From Astrocystis sublimbata (taxonomy: Eukaryota > Ascomycota > Sordariomycetes > Xylariales > Xylariaceae), in the NCBI GenBank assembly GCA_022453515.1, contig JAJNNY010000017.1:310001-374000 (forward strand): a stretch of DNA of 64,000 nt. The letters are read 5' to 3'. The stretch's first letter is position 1. Each line of letters begins with the position of its first letter. Position numbers and translations under genes: made by a program. A model generated the notes under the pieces. It saw only the letters and a program-made list of their open reading frames with translations. It ran no database searches and had not been told where the DNA came from. Of the stretch, positions 50,410 to 61,318 are shown piece by piece.

Positions 50410-53400
50410 TCACTTGTCAGAGGGCATTCTCCCCAATGGCGCTGCGCCTCTGAGTAAATTGACCTCTGACCAATCTGTTTCCCTATCTGTGATAGAGACC
50501 TGTTCAACCGACACATCAGAATACTGGCGCGTCGTAGTCTGAGGTCGTAAGTTCTGTTGTGGTGGGTGATAGCCAGTTGGATATGTGGCTCCTTCTTCAT
50601 CTGCTAGGTCCACACTGCGAGACACCGACCCAATCGAGTTGGAGCGAGTGTCTTGTCGAGATTCAGGCGAATTGGACCTCGACAACTCGATTGGGTTGCT
50701 GTAAAGGTCGCCGTCACCTCCGATTCCACGGAAATCCTCGCGATTACGGAAATTCTCGAAATTCATCTGGGATTCATTGACGACCTCAAAAGTAGCATCA
50801 GTGGGAGCATCGGTCTGGCCTTTATGATGTATGGAAAGCCTGTGCATCTTGTATGTATCGGTATAATCATTCGTCTCGCTGAACCCAGCATCTGATTGGT
50901 CACGGATGATTTCCTCGAGAAGATGATTGGCTTTTTCGTCGACAAGCGGAACAATCAGCTTTTTGTACAACGCTGGGTGGCCAAAGCGGACACCGACGCG
51001 ATCGTGCTTTGGTTTCATCGATGACATTCTGTGTTCTTTGCTTCGCAAGCCTTTCGTGTAGTAGTGTAGGTCGTCATCGAACGTGCGTTGACAATAAAAC
51101 TTGAAACCTGCTATGACTGCGAGGAGTGGTACCATTAGGATGATCTGCACAATCGACTCACGCCGATCGATGATGAAGATTGTTGTCACCACATTGGCAA
51201 GCAATGTCGCGAAGAGCAATCTGTTGACGAGTACTCGCCAGAACGCTCCTCCTGATTCATGTTTGGTAACAAAGACGTAGCTGTACCCATCGAATTAGTA
51301 CTAGGAAACATTAAGCCCAAAGAATACACTTACAGTAGTAGGTAGCTTTTCGTAAAAGTGTCGAGGGTGAAATAGAAAGCAGTGACAGGAAGCACTAGAG
51401 GCTGGAAGGGAGCGAAAACTAGAGCAACGGTTGAGTAGAAGAGGAAGTTGTTGTAATAGGCAGCGTAATCGAATGGCGGCGGTGCGGAAAGCTCTATGCG
51501 TTCTCGAGGGGTTGTGCTTAGCAACCGACCCGTGAGGTAACCCTTGGCAAGTTTGATAAGTTGTGAAAGATCCAGTGCCGCGCCGAAGTTGCGTTGAAGC
51601 AGATAATTGAGCCAGAAGGGCTGTGTGTGCAGAGAACCTTGTTAGTCAAATATTCGAATACCGTGTTGGGGAACCACTGTCGCAAGAACAGCAGGAACAA
51701 CAAGGACATAAAAAGTATAATACGCACCGAGACATCGCAGAAAGCCGTAAGCAAATTGCTCAACGGATGCGAGCTGCGAATAGCATCCCAAATATCACCA
51801 CCTCCCCTTTGGGCGTCTTTCACGGTTGCGATGTATTTCCAGGCCGTGGAGAATAGAGAAAATACGATGAGGTTATTGAAGACGAAGAAGGCATATAGTT
51901 TTTGTGTGACGTGTCTTTCACGAGAAGTCCTCGAATGGTCGCCAGCATACACGGCAAGTCGACGAAATATGACGGGAAGAGCGAGGTAGAACAGCGTTGT
52001 GACTAGAGGCGCGAGAATACCTTGAATGGCACCCCATGTTTTCGGATTTCGGATCAGCTGATCCTGAAATGCAGGCCAGACAGACCCAAGGTTGCTCAAG
52101 TTGGCGAGGAAGACAGCTATGAGAGCATTGGGCGCGGTCCAGACGAGAGTAAGGATAGCGACCCAGAAATTGTTCATGAATGAACCCCACCGACGGCGAT
52201 TACGGTCCAGCGGAAGATTTTCCCAGATGAGGTCGCTCGGTTTCGGTGCTAGCTGGATGGTGGTACCCTGCGGATGCTTCTGCCTGGCGGCAAAGGCGAC
52301 ATTATGAGCTTCTTCAATGTTCGTGTAGCTGGCAAACCCATACGGCATTGTCCGTTGTTGGTCTACCGATTTCCGCTTCTCCATGATATCGACCTTGAGT
52401 TGCTTAATTCGAGATGTGAGATAGTCGATGGCGTCAACCTTCGTGACCGTACTATAGCATGGGTCTCCTTTCTGGGTCTTGCAACGAGGTCTTTTGGCGG
52501 GCAACTTGTTTGGATTCTTGCAATACTTGGCAAGCACCGACTCGAGTTCCTTGACAACTTCATCGTGCTCTTCAATCAATTCAGGGAGGCCTTTGACGTT
52601 GCGGGCAATGATCCCAGAAGGGTTTCCAGTTGTGTCAACCTCGGCAACAATTTGCGAAACGCCGCCATCAGTCTTGCATGCCGGTGGAATGTCGGTAATC
52701 TAAGATTGGGGTCAGCACTGGGCAGGTTGGTTGCAAATATACAATGCAGCAAGTATTGAGGGATCGAACAAATTGGAGAGGGAATGCGTCGACCCGCGAG
52801 AGGCGCATTCTAGCTGTCCGACCAAGAGCTCAGTACCAATTGATGACTTACCATGAGGGTCCTTGAATGCAAACTTTCCTGATACTCAGGGCTATCGAGG
52901 TATTGTCGCCGAAGCTTGGTGACGGTGCGGTAATTGGACCAGATGAAGAAACATATCAATATGTCGAATGTGTAAGACACAACGACGTGGGCCCAACAAG
53001 CTTTCCCCCAAACGCCAATGGGGGTGAGACGGACGAAGTAGTTTGAGTCGCTTGTCGCCTTGTTTCGTCCATTCTCGACAAGATTGAGAGGAACGTAGAC
53101 GCCCAAGCCAACGATACTGAGAGCAATCATAAGATTGCGAGACATTTTGATAAATCGTAAAAAAAGAGTGGCATCGACGCCGATTTTCTCGGCAAGAACT
53201 TGCTCGCGCGTTTTGACGACGGGGGACACCCAACTAAAGACGCCTTTATCGACGGGAGGGGGCGCATGTTTCTCGTCGGTGTGTTTTAATCGAGGCGCAT
53301 ACACGGTGCCGTTGTAAGGCCGTAATATACAAAACAACAAGGCGAATAGTACTGCGGCGCCAAAGGAGTAGCCGAAAGAGGACCAAAAGGCCTTCTCGCT

Positions 53401-53547
53401 CAACTGTATGATGGTCAGTTGGCTGTAAGAGACGGGGCAGGCGAGGGTGCTTACGTCTGTGTTGAATGGGTTCTGTATAAGTTTGAGGAATTGGTCGGTT
53501 GCATCATCGCGGGCTGCAACGGCCACGCTGGGCCGTAGATGAGACAT
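50410..53547 (-). CDS. CSC1/OSCA-like hyperosmolality-gated cation channel (RSN1_7TM family)
   Basis: Five exons, 53547-53455, 53403-52852, 52699-51662, 51620-51334 and 51280-50410, give 946 aa. The order of parts is that of the family: N-terminal RSN1 transmembrane segment (FWSSFGYSFGAAVLFALLFC), cytosolic PHM7-type domain (about 215-380, with MPYGFASYTNIEEAHNVAF and IWENLPLDRNRRRW), the seven-helix core (SFMNNFWVAILTLVWTAPNALI onward, FDYAAYYNNFLFYSTVALVFAPF) and a C-terminal extension with FGHPALYKKLIVPLVD. Yeast Csc1 and plant OSCA proteins are mechanically or osmotically gated Ca2+-permeable channels; function here is by homology. The intron 51661-51621 is only 41 nt but has a perfect GACTAAC branch site, and skipping it would frameshift the core. 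The start MSHLRPS was preferred over upstream frames because of its context and fit to the family. Confidence 0.9.
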
Positions 53548-53787
53548 ATTCACGATTTCTAGGTGGTTGAACAAGAAGGGGAAAAAAAAAAAGGTTCGAT
53601 TCGGGTCGACCAGACGGCGACCGAGACCGAGATTTGGCGACTTCAATGCGATCAGGTAGTGCCGTCGTAGCAGGGTGTACTAGAATTTTGAAAGAATTGC
53701 AGGTGGCGAGGGATCAGCTCGGCTCGGGTGACGTCGGGGCTCAGCTGCTACGGCAGTCAAGAGCTCAAATTGAAACGAATGTGTGTT

Positions 53788-53855
<68 letters not shown>

Positions 53856-56800
53856 ACAGATTCACAAGGACAAGAATGAAATCGAGCCTACAAAGATAGG
53901 CGCAGGCGCATGTTTGAGGATTGAAGGCAAGTCGAAAGACGGTGGGAGAAAACAAAAGAGAAAGACCCGGTCTCCTTGCGGGACCCCATATCGTCGACAA
54001 GGACCGTGACTGACAAGACCGTGCCTCACAAGTTAACGAGGCACAGTTGTCAGTGTTTGCGACATGGTAAGCTTGCCCTTGCTAGCGACCTCATGCTAGC
54101 CATGCTGAGGTTAAAGGGGCAAGCAAGTGGGTTGGAGCCGCGACAGTGGAACTGCCCAGAAGTTGGCAGTGGTCTCGGTGGTTGCTGTTGCTGCCTGCTG
54201 TCTCGTCTCGAATCGCGCGGCTCGCCTGGCCTTGTCTGGCATTGGCTCGATCTCTGAGACACTGCTGGGCGCGTAAAGTGCATGTTTGGGATCTGGCACG
54301 GCTTGATCTGGGTTGGGTTAGGTAGGTAACATCCCTAGGAGATGAGCGCCAGGATCATTTGCACTGTGCGTACCTAGCTCGGCTGTACCTAGATAGAGCA
54401 CGCAGCGAGCTGATAGGGTTCGCTTTGTTCTAGAACCCAGCTCGCCAGCCAGCCCCAAGCAACGCAGCAGCACCGTGTAGGGCAACGCTATTGATTGGCT
54501 ATCGAGCCTGGAGAGGTCATTACAAGCAAGCGCTTTCCACTTTTGGGCCATCTTAAGCGCCTGTGCCAGTTTGGCCAGTCACGCAAGAGACGAGAGACGA
54601 GAGACGTGTTACCTTTTTCCAGATCAAATAGTAGAAACATCCGCTAACACGCACTCGTTGTTATACGGTACTGCACACACCGGTATCCATGGGATCCAAA
54701 TACACCATGACCTGTAACAACAGGGAGCGTGGGATCGCGGGTCCGTCCAGGATCCGTCCACTTGATCTTCAGACTTCAGATGGTTCTGAACGGTTACCGG
54801 CTCGCCGGCCATTTATGTTTGCAGAAGTCTGTGCACATATCGACAATGCTAAATCAGGGATGTATCGATCGTTTTATGGAGCGATCATGAATGAATGCAC
54901 TGGGCAGTGGTTGACACTGCCAGTGGTTGTACTGTACTGTTGTATTTTCCATCCTCTCGTCTCGTATTATCAGTTCCACTCGACTGGAGCCATAGCACAG
55001 CCTCCGGCGCCAAAAGCTTCGTCTCACGATTATGGAATTCCTGCTCCCTTCCTGCTTGCCGAGCGCTATTAGTACATCCCTACCTTACTTTCCCTACCTC
55101 GCCTACCTACCTAGGGCATCTAGGGGTAGGTAGTTGTATGTAAGCCCTTGACCTTGATGATAAGATCCTGACTGCTACCTAGGTACTTCGCGTACCAACC
55201 TCGCGCAAACTTGATGCTTTCAGATTGTACTGTAAAATACATGTGACGAAGAGAGCCTGACTCGCCCGGCGACCAGGCCGTATATTGATTAGCACAGACC
55301 TCAGCTACCTTGCAGATGTTTAAGTTGTTAAGCACACTCTTCGGCCGATTCTATCATTATGCACCCACTCCACCCAATACATGATGGTAGGACGGTAGGT
55401 ATATTTACTAGTAGATGCCTACCGATTCTGTCATCTTCTCCAGACGTTCCCCAGGTTGTCTCCGCGGGATAACAGCCCAGGCAATCATGACAACCGTCAA
55501 CTAATAGTAGTTAAATAATGTAAAAGACGTGACTTTTCGAAACATTTGTAGCATCCCTACACGGGATTGAACAGCCAAGTCACTGTTGGAGTAGGTAGCC
55601 AGCCACCTTTCCACTTGCATCTCCTGCTTACATGGACATCATCAACCTTGTATTCAAAATCATGCCCCGGAGCATAGAAGTGCCCAGACACTGTCAAGAC
55701 CTCCAATTCCTCTAATATCTTGACATGTTCAGCTCTCACGCCATGATCCCTGGACATGGGTCGTCTTTATCGTAAAGGAGCGCAGTCTACTGCGTAAGCC
55801 CTTCAGAATGGTCGGTCTAGTCACCTCGATGTTTGTTTGGATTAGGTACCTAAGGTAAACATGTCGAGGTTAGGTAGAGGGAGAGAATCACGTGTCAACA
55901 TGTGCGTGATCTTACATCCCTAAGGTAGGTAGGTAGTGGACATGCAACCCCCACGTGTCGTCGGCAGGCGAGAGGCCACCATTCCGGTGACGCATGCATG
56001 GGAGAGACGCGCATTGGTTAATCCATCTTAATTGCAACCTCAAATGTTGGGTAATTATAAGATACAAGGCGTAAGGCTGTGGGGGGTTTCCAGCGGTCTC
56101 CGTACGTCTTCGAATGTGAGGCAGGCATATTTCAACGATTTCCCTCTTCCACAACGCCCGGTTGCGTAAGAGCACTCAGGTTTGCACTATAGGTACGTTG
56201 TACTCCGTCTCGTCCGTATAAAAAGCTTAAGCTTCGGGTCCACATGGCGCATCAGAGACAGTGACCTTTAGCAAAGCATTTTTTTTGTTTCCCTTTTGAT
56301 TTGAACCTGGGCCTTTCCTGCATTCCCGTGGCAAGTAATGTAAAAGCGCAACGTGGCCCCGACGCATATCTAAATAAATCGCCATGCTTCGTGCTGCGGC
56401 CCCAAAGTTCCAGCAGCGTCAAGATTTTTCAACAAACAAAGAGCCTTACAAACCGGAAACCTCCTTAAGGCCCAAAACGGGATTACAGGGCATAGCACAC
56501 TAACCTTAGCACGTTAGGTAGGTGTACAGCAGGCCAAGACGGCCCCTTGCCCCAGCCTAAGCCGGTTGTGGCGGTGCGTGGGGTGATCCACTGCAATAAT
56601 AAGCCAAAATCTCATGACAGCATCCATACGGAACCCGCAACAGACAGGACCTCGTTCCCGCCGCCAAACCAGAACCAGACCAGCGAGACCAGGACCAAAA
56701 CGACAGCAAGGTTAGCACCGGTAGTCAGGCGGTCCAGTCCAACCCAGCTCGCCAGCCTGGTCCACTGCCGCACTGCCCTTTCAACTTCCCCAGATCCACC

Positions 56801-56910
56801 TCCGCATTCGATAATTTGCCTACCTACCATCGATGCTCGACACTCGATAACCGATCCGAACACAGCCAATACATACATACGCACATCACATACTGTAGCT
56901 CGCTAGCGAT
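53548..56910. other. Long divergent intergenic region
   Basis: This 3.4-kb stretch separates the CSC1-like gene (-) from the F-box gene (+). It holds a (TTG)22 microsatellite near the CSC1-like gene, a short GAGAC tandem near 54590, and TACCTAGGTA-type motifs at about 55101-55135, 55177-55190 and 55846-55860. Open frames here (up to 127 codons) resemble nothing. No tRNA was found. Confidence 0.5.
53789..53854 (+). repeat. (TTG)22 trinucleotide microsatellite
   Basis: This is a perfect run of 22 TTG units about 240 bp upstream of the CSC1-like start codon. On the transcribed strand of that gene it reads (CAA)22, so it may sit in its promoter or 5' UTR. Confidence 0.95.
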
Positions 56911-58239
56911 ATGTCCCGCGACGACGCCACCGCCTCTGTTGACAACAACCGCAGTGCCGATCCCCAGGCCAAGAGCCGTGCCCCGGCGAGGCGCCGCGGC
57001 GGCCTCAACGGCACCGGCCCCAATCATGCTGCCCACGGCCTCAACGGCGTCGACGGCGCCAAAGCCCGCGGTGCCCACAGTGGCACCGCCGATCAGGGTC
57101 AGTTCGCACACCTGCCGGAGCCTGTGCTGGCCCACATCTTCCAGCTGCTCGCCAGCTCGTCGCCGCGCGACCTGTGCAGCGTATCCCTCGTCAACAAGAA
57201 CTGGCACGACGTCGCCGACTCGATCCTGTACAAGGACGTGCTGTTCGCGAAGCCCGAGCATCACCTCGTCTTCGGCGAGTCCCTCACCCGCCGCGAGCGC
57301 CGCGGGTCCGCCATACACTTCGCCAGCCTCGAATACCCCACCAGCGAGCTGGCCCATCTGAGTCTCAACGGCCACATCGCCAACACGCATTACACGCCTG
57401 AGCACTTCGACAGCCTGTCGCGCACCATCTCCACCATGTCCAACCTGCAGGAGCTCGAGATCTCGGTGCCCGTCACCATGCTCCACGGCATAGGCGCCTT
57501 GTTCAACGGGCCCTTCGACCTGGCCTGCCTCAAGTCGTGCAGCCTGCACTACCAGTGCCCCGACGACGCCTATTGGGATCTGCGCGAGAACATCCACATC
57601 TTCGCCCACCCGACACTCGAGACCCTGTACATCCGAAGGGCCAAGCTGGACTATCGAGGTTTCGACTTCATCGAGCGCCCCCACCAACTCCCCCTGAGAC
57701 AGCTGCATCTGATCGAATGCGACATCAGCGACGATGCCCTGGGCGATGTTCTCGAGCTCCCCAAGGCCCTGCAGGAGTTCGTCATGACACAGAGCGCGGA
57801 GCCGACACCCGAGCTGGAGGAGAGCTCCGACAACATGGGTGACTACATCGTGGCACTGCGGTCGCAGTGCGAATCCCTCGAGACGATCTCGATAGACTTC
57901 CCCACCATGGGCAGCCGACGGCCGCTCCGCATGCGAGACTTTGAGGCCCTGAAGATGCTCCGCATCAACTGGGACTGGCAACTGTTTGGGAAGTCATCCA
58001 AGAAACCCCGTCTGGACTCGTTCGGAGTACCGCCCCATCTCGAGCGACTGGAGTTCTTCAACGAGCTGGGTACGGACGATGAGGTCATGGAGCTGCTGGA
58101 CTACCTCATACAGACCAGCGATGTCGCGGCTAAAGCGGTTAATACCAACCCGGTCGAGCCGATCAACAAGAAACTGGCACGCCTTCGACCTCTGTTGCCA
58201 AGGAATCGCAGAGACAGTTACACCATTACACTGGCTTAG
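56911..58239 (+). CDS. F-box protein with LRR-like C-terminal part
   Basis: This is a single-exon gene of 442 aa; the ATG at 56911 follows an open leader. The N-terminus is low complexity (Ala/Gly/Arg, a basic KSRAPARRRGG). The F-box lies at about residues 65-110: FAHLPEPVLAHIFQLL, then LCSVSLVNKNWHDVADSILYKDV. The remainder has spaced leucine-rich segments (LSLNGHIAN, LQELEISVP, LKSCSLHY, LETLYIRRAKL, LRQLHLIECDIS) resembling degenerate leucine-rich repeats. F-box proteins recruit substrates to SCF ubiquitin ligases through Skp1; the target here is unknown. GC-rich codon use leaves a 385-codon open frame on the antisense strand, which is a composition artefact. Confidence 0.88.
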   Translation: MSRDDATASVDNNRSADPQAKSRAPARRRGGLNGTGPNHAAHGLNGVDGAKARGAHSGTADQGQFAHLPEPVLAHIFQLLASSSPRDLCSVSLVNKNWHDVADSILYKDVLFAKPEHHLVFGESLTRRERRGSAIHFASLEYPTSELAHLSLNGHIANTHYTPEHFDSLSRTISTMSNLQELEISVPVTMLHGIGALFNGPFDLACLKSCSLHYQCPDDAYWDLRENIHIFAHPTLETLYIRRAKLDYRGFDFIERPHQLPLRQLHLIECDISDDALGDVLELPKALQEFVMTQSAEPTPELEESSDNMGDYIVALRSQCESLETISIDFPTMGSRRPLRMRDFEALKMLRINWDWQLFGKSSKKPRLDSFGVPPHLERLEFFNELGTDDEVMELLDYLIQTSDVAAKAVNTNPVEPINKKLARLRPLLPRNRRDSYTITLA

Positions 58240-59507
58240 ATTCGCAGTGCGTCCAATCGCCTCCTTTGCAGTCTTTTTGTTATTATCTTTGCTTTCTTAT
58301 TGCGTTCATTTGTCTCTTAGCAATCTACCCATACCCCCCTGTCTTCTCTTCTCGAGTAGCAGCAGCAGCAATTATAAATCACGTACAGGTCGTGCAGGAG
58401 CATATAGAATGGTTTAGACTAGAGGGGGCCGAGGCCGAGGCCGAAGCTATAGAGGCTATAGAAGTGGAGACCTGTTAATAGACCCAACCTGACCGAGCTG
58501 ACCTACCGAGCAACCAACATGTGTGCTGCTTGATGGGTTGATAGTCTGCCCAGACGGATTAGGAGCCATGTCGGCAGCACATACCAGGTTGCCAAGGGCA
58601 ATATCTGAGGGCTATGTTACCTTATCTCTTAGGTGGAACAGCAGCAGTATCGTCATTGCTATCGATTGCTTGTTCGCCTGTCCACCTGAACCTACCTGCC
58701 AGCTCTTCATTGTGACTTACCTGTTTAGCTATGTGTCGAATAAGGCGAAGAGTGGCCAGCGATCTATCTATGTACTGCCCATCGGCCAATATTCTCGCTT
58801 TTCTCGCAGCAATGTTGCCTCGAAAATTACCGACTTGAGATTGGAGTAGTCGTACTGCATGCGTTAGTAAGTACCTAGCATCTAGCATCTACCTAAGGTA
58901 TGTTGACCGCTCTTGTTGCTGTGTCTGTCCAGCTAAGGTATATAGTCAGTAAAGCTAAGGTTAAGTGTTTACGCTAACGCGCGACCCTGGAGAAGAAAAA
59001 GGCGACAGCCTCGACAGCACCCAACGCTGTGGGGTCAGTCTACTTATTACTTGCATCTGATTGTGCCAAGGGTCTTGATGCGTACCACTTTTATTTATTT
59101 TTTTCTTTTCCAGCAGCAGCAGCAGCAGCAAATTGCCCCGCGCTGCCACGTAAGGATGAGGAGGGGGAGGGGTAAGGTGAGAGTGAGTGAGTTAGTACCC
59201 CAGGTAGCGAACAAAGCTTCTCGGCGTGCCAACAAATTCGGACGCGTTTGTATGCGAAGGACACCGGTTCGAGTAACGACAGTGAGGAGACTGGGCGAAC
59301 GGTAACCCGGAAAATTTTCTCGAGGCCGCTACTTGCTATTTACTGGTTGGTTGCCCTCCCCAATGGAGATGCTAGCAACAACAACGACACGTCCCAAGCC
59401 CCCAATTTTTGGCTCCCGTCTGGGCTCCGGCAGGTTAACCACGTAACGGCATGCTCAATAGTAGCGGATCTAAGCAAGTGAATACCGCAATCGACGGAGG
59501 TCGCAAG

Positions 59508-59508
<1 letters not shown>

Positions 59509-59539
<31 letters not shown>
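59509..59539 (+). repeat. (TG)n dinucleotide microsatellite
   Basis: This is about 15 uninterrupted TG units, roughly 0.4 kb upstream of the NAP-like start codon. Confidence 0.9.
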
Positions 59540-59540
<1 letters not shown>

Positions 59541-59828
59541 CCCATTCGAGGTGGAGTCGAATATCACCCCGCCAATGGAGATCCGGTATATTCAAAGATT
59601 TTTTTTTCTGCCGCCCTAGGGTATTTTTTTTCTCTTCGTTGTTGTGCTGGACCCCTCTTGTTTTATGAAATAGAAACAAGCGTAGCTGTTGGCGTTGACC
59701 AGGTGAATCGAGCTTTGATGCAACTTCTATAAACAGTGTGCCCCTTCTCCCTTCGTACCCATCTGCTTCTTGATACCTTTTATACCCTCTCCCTCTCTCA
59801 CCCTCACCGTACCTTCCTCTCACCTTCT

Positions 59829-59860
59829 CACCCTCTCACCCTCTCACCCTCTCACCCTCT
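59829..59860 (+). repeat. Four tandem CACCCTCT octamers
   Basis: Four perfect copies of CACCCTCT lie within a longer pyrimidine-rich leader, ending 58 bp before the NAP-like start. Polypyrimidine tracts directly upstream of starts are common in highly expressed fungal genes. Confidence 0.85.
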
Positions 59861-59918
59861 ACACACCCACAAACCCACTCCTTTTACACCTCCCTCACAT
59901 CTCCCCATTCCGCCCATC

Positions 59919-60905
59919 ATGTCTTCCGACGCCGACGTTGTCATCGACCCCCAGACCATCAAGGAGCTGCACCTCTTCGAGGCCGCCATCTCCGATGTCG
60001 ACACCGAGGTCACGGCCAAGCAGTACCTCATGTCCCGCGACATCTTCGCCGCCCGCCAGAAGACCATCGCCAAGATCCCCAGCTTCTGGGCCGTCACCTT
60101 CGACAACGCCGCCTCGGAGCTCGAGGCCGCCGTCACGCCCGCCGACCTCGAGCTCTTCTCCGCCGCCCTGACCTCGGTCGAGGTGACGCGGCCCGAGATC
60201 CCCGCCGCGGCCAAGCCGTCCGACCTGGGGCTCGACAAGTTCGGCGAGCCGCGCTCGCTGCAGTTCACCTTCCGCTTCGGCGACAACGAGTGGTTCACCG
60301 ACAAGGAGCTGACCAAGACCTTCTACTTCCGCTACGGCAAGGACGGCTCCGCCGGCCTCGTCTCGGAGCCCATCAAGATCAACTGGAAGAGCGCCGCCAA
60401 GGACCTGACCCAGGGCCTGTCTGATGCCGCCCTGACCTTCTGGAACGCCCAGAAGAAGGACGCCTCCCAGAAGCTCGACGGCGTGCTCGCCAACGACGCC
60501 CGCCACGCCCGCGACGCCGCCGCCAAGAAGCTGCCCGAGTACCAGTCGCTCGCCAAGAAGCTCGAGAGCAACGTCGAGGGCGCCCTGAGCTTCTTCAACT
60601 TCTTCTCCTACCGCGGTCGCTGGATCAGCGCCGCCGAGCACGGCGAGGCCAAGGCCGAGCTGCTCGCCAAGCGCAAGGCTGCGCAGTCCGGCACCGAGAT
60701 GGACGACGACGAGGACGAGGATGACGATGACGACGAGGACTTCACCGAGGAGGCCGTCGAGACCTTCCCCGCCGGCCACGAGGTCGCTGTCACCATTGCC
60801 GAGGACATCTTCCCCAACGCCATTGACTACTTCATGGGCAACACCATCGACAGCGACATCGACCTTGACGATGACGACGATGAGGATGAGGAGATGGAGG
60901 GTTAG
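59919..60905 (+). CDS. NAP/SET-type histone chaperone
   Basis: This is a single-exon gene of 328 aa from the ATG at 59919 (ATCATGTCTTCC context). It belongs to the nucleosome-assembly-protein superfamily. An N-terminal dimerisation helix (IKELHLFEAAISDVDTEV to ARQKTIAKIPSFW) leads into the earmuff domain, with LQFTFRFGDNEWFTDKELTK-type sequence and FFNFFSYRG near residue 225. Two acidic stretches follow (about 258-275 and the last 18 residues). Overall layout is closer to SET/Vps75 than to the longer Nap1. Such proteins bind H3-H4 or H2A-H2B and help deposit or modify them in the nucleus; Vps75 works with the acetyltransferase Rtt109. Strong codon bias and a pyrimidine-rich leader suggest high expression. 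Confidence 0.9.
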   Translation: MSSDADVVIDPQTIKELHLFEAAISDVDTEVTAKQYLMSRDIFAARQKTIAKIPSFWAVTFDNAASELEAAVTPADLELFSAALTSVEVTRPEIPAAAKPSDLGLDKFGEPRSLQFTFRFGDNEWFTDKELTKTFYFRYGKDGSAGLVSEPIKINWKSAAKDLTQGLSDAALTFWNAQKKDASQKLDGVLANDARHARDAAAKKLPEYQSLAKKLESNVEGALSFFNFFSYRGRWISAAEHGEAKAELLAKRKAAQSGTEMDDDEDEDDDDDEDFTEEAVETFPAGHEVAVTIAEDIFPNAIDYFMGNTIDSDIDLDDDDDEDEEMEG

Positions 60906-61318
60906 AATGTTGTTGGCATGATGTAATGAACTTCTTTTGTCTTTTGATTCACGATTCTGGTTTGGCAGGGAAAGGCGGTTTGTGCGAGGGTTTCTTCCTC
61001 TTTAAACGCTTAATGACAAAAGGCGCGGGCTAGCAGTCAGGAGACTGCGATGATGATTTAGATAGATACCAATCCAGGACGCTAGACGTAGAAAGCGGTA
61101 CTATTTGCTCCCGGAACACATACAATACAACCTACTCGTATAGGTGCAGCATTCCCCCGAAATTACGCATCATGCAGCCAGCCTCGCCGGCTACGTAACC
61201 TTGGAACTGTGACCCGACCCGACCCCACCTCCCTGTCTGTCGGAATTTGCATCGAGCTAAATCTGATATGTAGCAAATACGAACATGCAGCTAGTCAATT
61301 GGGGCAGCTTCACGAAAA
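60906..61318. other. Convergent 3' spacer
   Basis: This holds the terminator regions of the NAP-like (+) and OB-fold (-) genes. No gene is seen. Confidence 0.5.

Larger units (their letters stand above)
58240..59918. other. Intergenic region and 5' leader of the NAP gene
   Basis: This holds the 3' UTR of the F-box gene, a short CAG run at about 59112-59129, a (TG)n run and the pyrimidine-rich leader of the NAP-like gene. No gene is recognised. Confidence 0.45.

Noticed and set aside
56290..56325. tRNA B-box-like sequence (GGTTCAAATC on the minus strand)
   Set aside because: The bases around it do not pair as a T stem and no A box or acceptor stem was found at the right distance.
56824..57981. 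385-codon open frame antisense to the F-box gene
   Set aside because: It lies opposite a GC-rich coding exon, its translation is repetitive Val/Gly/Glu without domains, and the sense strand has a clear F-box protein.
59895..60779. 294-codon open frame antisense to the NAP-like gene
   Set aside because: Same GC-rich codon artefact: Leu/Gly/Val repeats and no recognisable domain.
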